From a virus: a stretch of 44,242 nucleotides of DNA. The stretch covers positions 1 through 44,242 of IMG/VR virus record IMGVR_UViG_3300044630_001449, one strand, 5' to 3'. Shown here in pieces: positions 32,851 through 40,463 of this stretch. The position numbers and the translations under genes were made by a program. Within the stretch, counting starts at the first letter, position 1; every line of letters starts with the position of its first letter. Under the pieces are notes generated by a model that was given only the letters and a program-made list of their open reading frames with translations, did not search any database and had not been told where the DNA came from.

Positions 32851-33629
32851 CTTCTTTTCTTTTCTGCTTCTTCATCGTTCTGCATTCTAAGTTTTCTGTA
32901 AAGTTGAGCATTATCTGCTGCCGCTAAATTACCTTCACCCATACCATTACCAATATGGAATCGAGCCATGCTTTCATTACCGAAAACGATTTTTTTAGTA
33001 TTCTCGCTTCTTTTAATTGGAATCATATGCTGCATTGGTGTCCCTGCGGGGATAGTGAACTCTTTATCCGTTAGTACGGATATAACAATATGAATTTGAT
33101 TATAGAAATCGGAATGAACAATACCCGGCATTACAGCATAATTTGGGTTTGGCTCATGAAGAACAGGTAAAGCCATTAAAGAAATACCTTTTGGCGTAAA
33201 AAACCTCCAAGGACTAACGAATTTTGGATAGGTAAATTTTTCTAATTTTCTATTCTCACCAAAAGGACAACCTTCAGCACTCTCAGCTTGAAATCCTTCT
33301 ACACGAAAAGAATAATCATCGCCAAAATTATTTAGTTTGTATTCAAAACCCTTACCTGAAGCGTCAGGCCGGACTGTAACATCTGTCCACATGGGAATGA
33401 TAAAACCATACTGTAAGTAGTCAAAGGTTCCATTACATCTTCTTAAAGACATACTCTTGACTGGAAGTTTTTTCCACCAAGAAGGAAGTTGCTCTTGGCA
33501 AATATATGGAGCGACTTCCAGTATGCGGTTGTCGTTTGGAACAATCACAACTTCATTTTTTTTTGGTTTAGGAGTATCTCCTTTAAACATTGAAATTTTA
33601 TAATTGTATTTCTTTGAGCGATTTCGCAT
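32829..33629 (-). CDS. Conserved phage protein of unknown function (cyanophage-like type)
   Basis: A 266-aa soluble protein. Recognisable phrases are 'YGFIIPMWTDVTVRP', 'YPKFVSPWRFFTPKGISLMALPVLH', 'PGIVHSDFY' and 'IPAGTPMQHMIPIKRS'. The last, an I-P-A-G-T-P-x-x-x-x-I-P-x-K-R stretch, recalls a group of uncharacterised proteins I know from marine cyanophages and possibly the DUF6065 group; that link is from memory and tentative. The fold looks all-beta and cupin-like. The C-terminus is highly charged ('EEAEKKRRWNFFKK'). The start overlaps the halogenase end by 32 nt, so it is probably a partner in the same process. Confidence 0.75.
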   Translation of the reverse strand: MRNRSKKYNYKISMFKGDTPKPKKNEVVIVPNDNRILEVAPYICQEQLPSWWKKLPVKSMSLRRCNGTFDYLQYGFIIPMWTDVTVRPDASGKGFEYKLNNFGDDYSFRVEGFQAESAEGCPFGENRKLEKFTYPKFVSPWRFFTPKGISLMALPVLHEPNPNYAVMPGIVHSDFYNQIHIVISVLTDKEFTIPAGTPMQHMIPIKRSENTKKIVFGNESMARFHIGNGMGEGNLAAADNAQLYRKLRMQNDEEAEKKRRWNFFKK

Positions 33630-35061
33630 GGTCTACCTTTGCATGATCTGATTGTCTTATTTTAGCAGAATACATAGAGTTTTTTACAGCATCTCTGATG
33701 TTAAATCGATTTATAGCAAGCGAAGAGGCCTCTCTAGATAAGATCTTTTGACCTTGGGCTACATGATAAAAATGTGGAACATGAAACATTTCATAATTAC
33801 TTGTTGGTATGTCATTATGGAATGGAGGTCTTTCGCTCCACAAATCTAGTAAGTTTTGCAAATATTCTGGAACCGGTGTATTCGCTTGGTTTATCCACAT
33901 TTCAGTATCTCTTCTGTCAGACATGTAGTGGAGATAAATCATGGACAGAATATTTTCCATCATTATATTCATTTTCTTATTGAATTCATTCTGGACAGCC
34001 GTATATCCAATCTTGTAAGAGGACAAATTTTCCACCAAACACCTCATTTGTTGAATTGTACCTCCAATAGAGGATGCTTCAATTGGCTCAACAAAAGCAG
34101 AAGATAGGCCGATTGCAGCGCAGTTCTTCACCCACATCTTTTCGAGATGACCGGGGTCAAATTTAATAGTCTTTACTGGTTGAACCTCAAATCCAAGCAA
34201 CGCTGACACTTCAGCAATTGCTTGATCATCAGTGCAAAAGTTTGTGGAATAAACATAACCATTACCTCTTCTTTGCTGAGTTGGGATTTCCCAAACCCAT
34301 CCGTTCTGAATAGCCCTAGCTCTTGTGTAGGGTCTAATCTCCCCAGAAGGATCAGGTTGTGTAGGGAAAGGAATTGCCGAGTTCATCTGAAGATGGTTGG
34401 AGAAAGACTTCCACTTAGCATCACTCACCTTTGATATAAGAATACGAGCCATCCCTGATGCGTCAATCCAAAAATCAGCCTCAAGACTTTCATCATTTTC
34501 AAGTATAACTGATTCAATATGCCCATCTTCGATGTTTAAATTTGTTTTAATTATTTTGCTATCAATGAAGCAAATATTTCTTTCTTGACATAATTTTGTT
34601 AAATACTTGTTGAGAAGAGCAGTATCAAAATGATATTGGTTCACAGATTCATGGGGTCTATCAGCACGAACTTTGTTTTCTATCATTGCTCTTGATGCAA
34701 TATTTTCAGTCAATGTTTTATTATTTTCAATAAGGCCATTGTATAAACCGTAAAAATTGTAATAGCCAATGGTGCTTGCATCGCTTACACTGTGGAAGTA
34801 GTCAGGGGTATGATTTGTCCAATTTTCAAATCTAATACCGTTTTTATGGGTTGCTTGTGTTTCATTTAAAAGTTCCCCAAGGGGGATGTTGCATGCATCC
34901 ATAAACATTCTCCAATGTTCTGTTGACCCCTCACCGACACCAATAATTCCGACTTGAGATGATGAAACCACTGTGATATCCATCAAGGGGAAAGCTGAGC
35001 GTAACATTATTGCACCAACTAAACCAGCGGTGCCACTGCCAACTATTGTTATTTTGTTCAT
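33598..35061 (-). CDS. Flavin-dependent halogenase, tryptophan halogenase type
   Basis: A 487-aa FAD enzyme expected to place chlorine, bromine or iodine on an electron-rich ring using reduced FAD, oxygen and halide. The N-terminal dinucleotide motif is 'IVGSGTAGLVGA'. 'GVGEGSTEHWR' follows, then the catalytic lysine K73 in 'ATHKNGIRFENW'. The halogenase-specific W-x-W-x-I-P motif is 'WVWEIP' (255-260). The catalytic glutamate region is 'FVEPIEASSI' (E328 aligned with PrnA E346); the following serine of PrnA is alanine here (A329). Length and motifs argue for an active enzyme. A flavin reductase would have to come from the host, as none is seen. Substrate unknown: free tryptophan, a peptide or a smaller aromatic are all possible. 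Confidence 0.93.
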   Translation of the reverse strand: MNKITIVGSGTAGLVGAIMLRSAFPLMDITVVSSSQVGIIGVGEGSTEHWRMFMDACNIPLGELLNETQATHKNGIRFENWTNHTPDYFHSVSDASTIGYYNFYGLYNGLIENNKTLTENIASRAMIENKVRADRPHESVNQYHFDTALLNKYLTKLCQERNICFIDSKIIKTNLNIEDGHIESVILENDESLEADFWIDASGMARILISKVSDAKWKSFSNHLQMNSAIPFPTQPDPSGEIRPYTRARAIQNGWVWEIPTQQRRGNGYVYSTNFCTDDQAIAEVSALLGFEVQPVKTIKFDPGHLEKMWVKNCAAIGLSSAFVEPIEASSIGGTIQQMRCLVENLSSYKIGYTAVQNEFNKKMNIMMENILSMIYLHYMSDRRDTEMWINQANTPVPEYLQNLLDLWSERPPFHNDIPTSNYEMFHVPHFYHVAQGQKILSREASSLAINRFNIRDAVKNSMYSAKIRQSDHAKVDHAKSLKEIQL

Positions 35062-35078
35062 TTTTAATACCTATATTT

Positions 35079-36128
35079 CTAATTAATTTTATTATACAAA
35101 TCAATTAATTTTTCAATTTCTTCATTTGGATGAAGCGCAAAATAATCTATGACTTCTTGATAATTATTAAAATCTATACCATGCATAACGCAAAATTCAA
35201 AAATTTTTGAGGCAAGACCTTCTTTTTCTTTTGCAATAAGATCATTAGGTATTGCAAAACCATTTATATGACTATTCTTCATATTAAATAAATATGAATA
35301 CTTGCATCTATTATTAATAAATTTTTTCAGAGAGTCTGGTGTCTGTGTGTTTTCGTCTATATCATATACCTGTCTAGTTTCACCTTTAAGGTATCTGGCA
35401 ACCTTCATATCCCCCTGTGAATTGATAATATCGGCTAAAACATCTTCTGGCATCCCAATCTCATTCAGAAAATCATATGCAGCCTTAGCAATTGGCTCTT
35501 GGTTACTAAATGGAGGCTTATATACCTCAGACCATTCATAAATGGTTTTTAAAGCACCGGTAAGAGTCCTTGCGTTTGCGTTTGCTCCTTGAGAGTCTTT
35601 ATTAGGATTTTCTGTGTTATCTGTGAATGTGCATAAAAGATGACCGACCCCTGCAATATCCATAAGACTTGCCGTTCTTTTTATTGAAAGTCTGTTTGGG
35701 AGTAAATAAAATGGCTTAACACCGAGCATTCCGTAATCACATCTTACAAAACTATCTGGAATAAAATTGTAGGCGAGTGACTGATTATCTCTCGCTGGAA
35801 CTACCGATGAGTCTAGAAATGAGTAAACTACGAAAAATTCATCTATTTGTCTATCAAAATGCTCTTGAAAAGACTCATAAGATATGTTTTGAAAATTCTT
35901 TTTTTCTAACCCAGAAAAATATACATAATTATGGACTCCTGAATGAAATTTCTTAAAAGCAATAAGGGTTCCTACTTCTGTTGAAAATGTATCATAATCA
36001 TTTGCATCAATATCAACTAACCCAATTGATGTATTAAACTTGAGAATAATATCGCCATCTTCTTCTGTGAGAAAGTATGATGTGTATAAAATTGGTTCGA
36101 TTTCAGAAATATTTTTCATACGAACCAT
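35079..36128 (-). CDS. Unknown protein of the halogenase block
   Basis: A 349-aa protein that I do not recognise. The N-terminal half is beta-rich with many aromatics ('GVHNYVYFSGLEKKNF', 'VVYSFLDSSVVPARDN', 'VKPFYLLPNRLSIKR'). The C-terminal half is helical ('PIAKAAYDFLNEIGMPEDVLA', 'SLKKFINNRCKYSYLFNMKNS', 'NEEIEKLIDLYNKIN'). There is no cofactor motif, signal peptide or membrane segment. It lies 17 nt upstream of the halogenase gene and overlaps the dioxygenase stop by 13 nt, so it probably belongs to the same pathway, perhaps as a substrate-binding or carrier protein. An ATG three codons in is an alternative start. Confidence 0.8.
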   Translation of the reverse strand: MVRMKNISEIEPILYTSYFLTEEDGDIILKFNTSIGLVDIDANDYDTFSTEVGTLIAFKKFHSGVHNYVYFSGLEKKNFQNISYESFQEHFDRQIDEFFVVYSFLDSSVVPARDNQSLAYNFIPDSFVRCDYGMLGVKPFYLLPNRLSIKRTASLMDIAGVGHLLCTFTDNTENPNKDSQGANANARTLTGALKTIYEWSEVYKPPFSNQEPIAKAAYDFLNEIGMPEDVLADIINSQGDMKVARYLKGETRQVYDIDENTQTPDSLKKFINNRCKYSYLFNMKNSHINGFAIPNDLIAKEKEGLASKIFEFCVMHGIDFNNYQEVIDYFALHPNEEIEKLIDLYNKIN

Positions 36129-36715
36129 GTTACCAGACTGTACTTTACACCGCTTTTTACAGGGTGAGCTATGTGAGTGTAAGGAAAATTAGAAGGGAAA
36201 AGCACTAATGAGTTTTTATCTAATTTTATTGTTAAATCAAAATTATTAAACTCCAATTCTCCGCCGTCAAAATCATCACCAAGACAGGCAACTAGACTCA
36301 ACACTCTCCCATTCTTGGATGAATGATCATGATGAATGTGATATTCCCCTCCATCAATATATTTTAAAAGATGATAACCAGAATCTGCATTGAGATTTAA
36401 ATCAAAGCACTCTCTGTAATCCCAAATACATTCATCAATTTTAGAAAAAATATCTTCAATAAATAAATTTTGAAGACTCTTTAGATCTTCATTAATCGTG
36501 TCGGAAAAAAAGGGATCCATTGGCATCTCAAGAGATGTTCTATATTCACTAATTTTTGTCTGCTCACCATCTCCGGTGTTTGAATAAAACCAATCAATCA
36601 ATGGCCATTCTTTTTGTGTTTCTTTTTCAATCAATTCACAAAAATTTTTACTATCAAAAACATTTTTATAAACCCAAATACAGGGTGCTTTTTCTTCTTT
36701 TTCAATTGACAACAA
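36116..36715 (-). CDS. 2-oxoglutarate/Fe(II)-dependent dioxygenase
   Basis: A 199-aa enzyme of the prolyl-4-hydroxylase-like superfamily that would hydroxylate a substrate using iron, oxygen and 2-oxoglutarate. The facial triad is visible: H128 and D130 in 'EYHIHHDHSS', and H181 in 'YTHIAHPVKSGVKYSLVTW', where K191 replaces the usual arginine for 2-oxoglutarate. The core strand 'DFDGGELEF' is typical. No signal or membrane segment is present. It overlaps both neighbours by about 13 nt. Small phage dioxygenases of this kind modify nucleic acids, proteins or small molecules; location beside the halogenase suggests a shared substrate, which is inference. Confidence 0.88.
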   Translation of the reverse strand: MLSIEKEEKAPCIWVYKNVFDSKNFCELIEKETQKEWPLIDWFYSNTGDGEQTKISEYRTSLEMPMDPFFSDTINEDLKSLQNLFIEDIFSKIDECIWDYRECFDLNLNADSGYHLLKYIDGGEYHIHHDHSSKNGRVLSLVACLGDDFDGGELEFNNFDLTIKLDKNSLVLFPSNFPYTHIAHPVKSGVKYSLVTWFV

Positions 36716-37103
36716 AAGAAAACTCCTCTTCTACTTTTTCATCAACAATTATCTTACAAGAATAATTGCCATACTCTTTGCAAATATATACAAATTTTGC
36801 AATATGAGATTCTTCATACACTGGTTTAACTAACTCATTGTTAATAAATAAATTAATTTTATTCTTTATAATAATAAAGTCATTCTTATATTTAATACTT
36901 TGATGGAATCCTTTTTTAACAGAGTTTAAGAGCATAGCGCCTTTGTGCTCAGGTATTGAAACAACAGACACTTTTTCTCTATTAAATTCCAAATTTTTTG
37001 TGTAATCATTATCGCCAACAATTATTTGTAAATAATTTTTCTTAGCAAGAATGGCGGACTCTTCTAGAAACTCATCTGATGGACAATATATGACCCTATA
37101 CAT
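36702..37103 (-). CDS. Unknown protein upstream of the dioxygenase
   Basis: A 133-aa protein starting MYRVIYCPSDEFLEE. I chose this ATG because it lies one base after the upstream stop; an in-frame ATG at 37154 would overlap that gene by 50 nt. The middle has 'VSVVSIPEHKGAMLLNSVKKGFHQS' and the end alternates strands ('KFVYICKEYGNYSCKIIVDEKVEEEFSF'), consistent with an Ig- or jelly-roll-like C-terminal domain. There is no recognised motif. Base composition is visibly more AT-rich than in the structural genes, as it is across 35079-37338. Confidence 0.7.
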   Translation of the reverse strand: MYRVIYCPSDEFLEESAILAKKNYLQIIVGDNDYTKNLEFNREKVSVVSIPEHKGAMLLNSVKKGFHQSIKYKNDFIIIKNKINLFINNELVKPVYEESHIAKFVYICKEYGNYSCKIIVDEKVEEEFSFVVN

Positions 37104-37104
37104 A

Positions 37105-37338
37105 TTACTGAATCGAATCAATAATTCTTTGAATGTTTGCCATTTTTTCCGCAAGTGAGATTATGTTGGCATATGAAGAAACTTGAACTGGGTCCGTAAT
37201 TTCTGAAACATTAGGCGCTACAAAGGTTTCTGGGTCTTCCCCTAGGATAACAACTTCTCGATAATAGTGCATTTCTAGTGTGCCTAAGGCATGTTGAGCC
37301 ATTTCTATCTTTTTTTCATTTGAAAGTGTAAATTCCAT
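37105..37338 (-). CDS. Small helical protein of unknown function
   Basis: A 77-aa protein. It is mostly helical: 'SNEKKIEMAQHALGTLEMHYYREVVILG', then an acidic and proline-containing loop, then 'SYANIISLAEKMANIQRIIDSI'. It resembles the short helical proteins that follow adhesin genes in marine phages, possibly fibre chaperones, but I cannot name it. It starts 8 nt after the stop of the large adhesin gene and is followed after 1 nt by the next gene. Confidence 0.7.
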   Translation of the reverse strand: MEFTLSNEKKIEMAQHALGTLEMHYYREVVILGEDPETFVAPNVSEITDPVQVSSYANIISLAEKMANIQRIIDSIQ

Positions 37339-37346
37339 AAATCCTC

Positions 37347-39353
37347 TTATTGGTTTAATATAGTTAGTACAGTGCCTGATTGACCTGTGCCACCACCAGA
37401 TACAGTACCACCAGTTGCTGATGTCACTACTGTATTAGCGATTAAATCTGTAATAATAATTATACCACCACCACCGCCAGTTATACCACTACCGCCAGCT
37501 GTTGAAGAACCTGCTGCTCCACCAGCACCTCCGGGGTATGTGTTACTGCCTTGTGAGGAGATAGTCCCTGCATTCCTAGCTCTAAAGTGAGAGTGGTTGT
37601 TGTCAACATGGTGTCTAGGGTAATTGCGATGACCATGAGATGCGGGGATATGGTGCTTACCGTCACCGATGGCAGGTTCATGAAAGCTGTGATGAGGGAC
37701 ATCATGGGTTTGATTAAATTGCCCGCTGTAATGAGTATATTCAAATGTAAAAGCAATACCACTATGATTCCTGTGACTGTGATTATGAGGAATGCCGTTA
37801 ATAGCGAAGTATGTTCCTGTCAAACCATTAACATGAGGCGTATCATTAAAATCCCCGTAGTGGTGTGCGAAAGGGGGGTTATGTGTTCCATGATCTGCAT
37901 GCCAGTCTCCATAAACATTATTATGAGTATGATGAGTATTTCCTTGATGAACATATCGGTATGTGTAACCATGTAATCTGTTTTGTGTATATGGGACATG
38001 ACCACCATGAGGGACATTTGGTGCTGATACAGAGGCATGAGGACCGCTTGTTCCATCACCAGTTATGTAGTGAGCTGAGCCATCACTTAGATGAGTCAGT
38101 GTTGCAGTAGGAGCGGTGTTTCCAACATTACCAGTTGAGCTACTTGCTCCAACATTTGCATTTTGTCCTTGAGATAAAATCACTCCAGAACCAATGACTT
38201 GCTTAGCAACAATAAGGACAACCGCACCTCCAGCACCTCCAGCACCTCCAGCAGATGCAGGTGGAGCCGTTCCAGGACCTCCAGAGCCACCAGGAACTAG
38301 GGCATTTCTTAAAAGAGTTCCTGGACTGCCAGCCCCTCCTGGGGTTATAGTTCCGCTTGCCCCTGTTGCTCCGGCAGCACCCCCCTTGATTGAGGTAATT
38401 AGCCCAGAGGAATTAAATGCTATACCAGAAATAAGAAATTCAAGATTTGAACTATCGGATGCTGAAATTTGAGAAGCAATAAATGTATTTCCACCTGAAT
38501 TACCGCCAATAGAAACGCTTGTATTACCAGAACCAGATGCTAAACGACCAGCAAGAGTACCAGCAGAAACGGCTTGTGAAGATGTTACTCCAATATTTCC
38601 ATTAAGGGTTAAAGTATTTTTTACAAAAACTTTAAATCCATTTGTATTTAAATGAGAACCACTATTGATTGTAAGATTGTTATAATACATATCTCTAGTA
38701 AGAGATGTATTTGAGGCAATTACAACGGTGCCATCTTGACCGCCCCCATAAACAGAATCATTACCGATTCTTTGAACTGATGCCGATGGCTCAACAGAGA
38801 ACATTCTTACTGGCCTAACTGACATATTGTTAGATATTGACTTATCCTCAGGATAAGCTGAGCCATCAGACCAGTAGACAGCATAGGCATTGCTGGCATC
38901 ATACTCCGAGGAGGTGGTGTACGAATTAGTATTCCAGCCAGAAATATTGGCTGTTTTTAACTTATAGAACTCCAATACTTCATTGAGGGATGGCAAAAAC
39001 CAGTCGACAAAACCACCACCCCGGTATGATTGAGCCAAAGCTGCAGCTGAATTCGCTGTATCAACATTTCCTTGATTTATTATGTCAATAGTGTTTTGAT
39101 AACCAGTGCCAATGTTTAAACCATCAGCACCCGCAACCGCCGTTGTTCTATAGTCAACTGGTGAAGACTGAGCCCATCTTCTTATCGGATCACCAACACC
39201 ACCATTCCACTTGTAAGGAGCAACTTCAAAATATTTCCCAGTAGAGTTTCCTTCAGTTGAGGGGGTAATGAAGATAATTCCACCACCGGGACCAATATCA
39301 CCAATTGCAAATGTTCTTAATGTTTTAGTACTATATCTTTCTATGCCAGTCAT
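37347..39353 (-). CDS. Adhesin / tail fibre with DUF1566-like, glycine-rich and histidine-rich regions
   Basis: A 668-aa protein. Residues about 15-185 resemble the DUF1566/Lcl C-type lectin-like fold ('GDIGPGGGIIFITPS', 'GGGFVDWFLPSLNEVLEFYK', 'NMSVRPVRMF'). Residues about 199-265 repeat a module found in the next protein ('YGGGQDGTVVIASNTSLTRD', 'VFVKNTLTLNGNIGV'). Residues about 320-385 are Gly/Ala/Pro-rich. Residues about 430-590 hold roughly 32 histidines, many as HxH or HH ('HHTHNNVYGDWHADHGTHN', 'PHNHSHRNHS'). The end is Gly-rich again. The arrangement fits a host-binding fibre tip with a metal-stabilised shaft. It is the last fibre gene before the halogenase block. Confidence 0.8.
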   Translation of the reverse strand: MTGIERYSTKTLRTFAIGDIGPGGGIIFITPSTEGNSTGKYFEVAPYKWNGGVGDPIRRWAQSSPVDYRTTAVAGADGLNIGTGYQNTIDIINQGNVDTANSAAALAQSYRGGGFVDWFLPSLNEVLEFYKLKTANISGWNTNSYTTSSEYDASNAYAVYWSDGSAYPEDKSISNNMSVRPVRMFSVEPSASVQRIGNDSVYGGGQDGTVVIASNTSLTRDMYYNNLTINSGSHLNTNGFKVFVKNTLTLNGNIGVTSSQAVSAGTLAGRLASGSGNTSVSIGGNSGGNTFIASQISASDSSNLEFLISGIAFNSSGLITSIKGGAAGATGASGTITPGGAGSPGTLLRNALVPGGSGGPGTAPPASAGGAGGAGGAVVLIVAKQVIGSGVILSQGQNANVGASSSTGNVGNTAPTATLTHLSDGSAHYITGDGTSGPHASVSAPNVPHGGHVPYTQNRLHGYTYRYVHQGNTHHTHNNVYGDWHADHGTHNPPFAHHYGDFNDTPHVNGLTGTYFAINGIPHNHSHRNHSGIAFTFEYTHYSGQFNQTHDVPHHSFHEPAIGDGKHHIPASHGHRNYPRHHVDNNHSHFRARNAGTISSQGSNTYPGGAGGAAGSSTAGGSGITGGGGGIIIITDLIANTVVTSATGGTVSGGGTGQSGTVLTILNQ

Positions 39354-39354
39354 A

Positions 39355-40104
39355 TTAAACCAATTGAGAGTATATCACTGTACCATTAGCACAACCTGTA
39401 CCACCTGTAACATCAGTTGTAAGACCTGATGGTAGTGCTACGCTACTGGAGACAACAATAATTACTCCACCGCCTCCTCCACCACTACCAGCCAAGCCAG
39501 CAGCGTCAAAATAAGATGTAGCAGTTGCAGAGATATAACGAGATGCAATAATTAAAACTCCACCACCTGCACCGCTAGAACCACCTGCACCACCTCTTAA
39601 GAACAGTGGTGTTGTATTACTTGCATTGAGAACATATCCTTTTACAGATTGAGTTGGTTGATACCAGTAACCAGTAAGTGTTGCTGAGTTTGCCAAGTCT
39701 GGTTTCACACCAGTGCCTCCTTGTGCAACGGTTGGAGGAGTTGCAGTTTGAGATGCGCTGTTACCGCCAAGACTATTGGTAACAGCCGTGTTGGTAGCAC
39801 CGCCTCCTGAGATCGTTCCAGTTCCTGAGAAGCCAGTTGTCATCGTGTAGTTATTCGCCGTTCCAACTCCGATAGTGGAGTTGGAGTTAAGGGTTAAAAG
39901 GTTCTTTACGAAAACTCTATAACCAGCAGTGTTTAAAACAACATTAGAGTTGACAGTAAGATTGTAATAAAACTTATCAGTCGTCAATGTTGTATTAGCA
40001 GAAATTGTTACTGTCCCATCAGAGCCAGTTCCGTAAATTGGGTCTGGGGAATCGATGAATGATCCGAAAGCGTTTAAAGCAGGGAACCTAGATATACCGG
40101 CCAT
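39355..40104 (-). CDS. Glycine-rich fibre protein
   Basis: A 249-aa structural protein. Residues about 20-80 carry the beta module 'YGTGSDGTVTISANTTLTTD ... VFVKNLLTLN' shared with the next gene. After it come Gly-rich segments 'GGAGGSSGAGGGVLIIASRY' and 'GLAGSGGGGGGVIIVVSSS', which resemble the polyglycine-helix sandwiches of phage adhesin tips. There are no enzymatic motifs. The ribosome binding site is GAGGAG and the start overlaps the upstream stop by 1 nt. Confidence 0.75.
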   Translation of the reverse strand: MAGISRFPALNAFGSFIDSPDPIYGTGSDGTVTISANTTLTTDKFYYNLTVNSNVVLNTAGYRVFVKNLLTLNSNSTIGVGTANNYTMTTGFSGTGTISGGGATNTAVTNSLGGNSASQTATPPTVAQGGTGVKPDLANSATLTGYWYQPTQSVKGYVLNASNTTPLFLRGGAGGSSGAGGGVLIIASRYISATATSYFDAAGLAGSGGGGGGVIIVVSSSVALPSGLTTDVTGGTGCANGTVIYSQLV

Positions 40105-40463
40105 TATGACTCCTCAACTCCAAAAATTGTCACATTCAATGCAGAGTTCGCAGAGCATAGGAATGTAATCTGATCGCTATTTGTGCTATTAGCAGTGCTT
40201 CCATTATTAATTAAGACCATCGAGCAGTTGAAAGAAAGAGTTTCATTAGCATTAATAGTAACATTGCTTAAGATATCGTGAGTATTAGCCTCAGCAACAT
40301 TGAGGGGTTTTAAACGGATTGTTGCAGTTCTTGCAGATGCTGTTGTATTTGTAATAAGAATTTGTTTAACTATTGTAGTTGTATTAAGAGGGACAGTATA
40401 AGCAACAGCAGTAACTGTTGATATTTGTGTTGGGCCAGCTAATCTTTTCTGAATTACAGCCAT
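40104..40463 (-). CDS. Small beta-sandwich virion protein
   Basis: A 119-aa protein with regular alternating strands ('QISTVTAVAYTVPLNTTTIVKQ', 'RTATIRLKPLNVAEANTHDI', 'NALNVTIFGVEES'). This looks like a compact beta sandwich, probably a small virion decoration or fibre-linker protein. It is embedded in the fibre gene run with a GGAGG ribosome binding site and 1-nt overlaps at both ends. No family is recognised. Confidence 0.7.
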   Translation of the reverse strand: MAVIQKRLAGPTQISTVTAVAYTVPLNTTTIVKQILITNTTASARTATIRLKPLNVAEANTHDILSNVTINANETLSFNCSMVLINNGSTANSTNSDQITFLCSANSALNVTIFGVEES

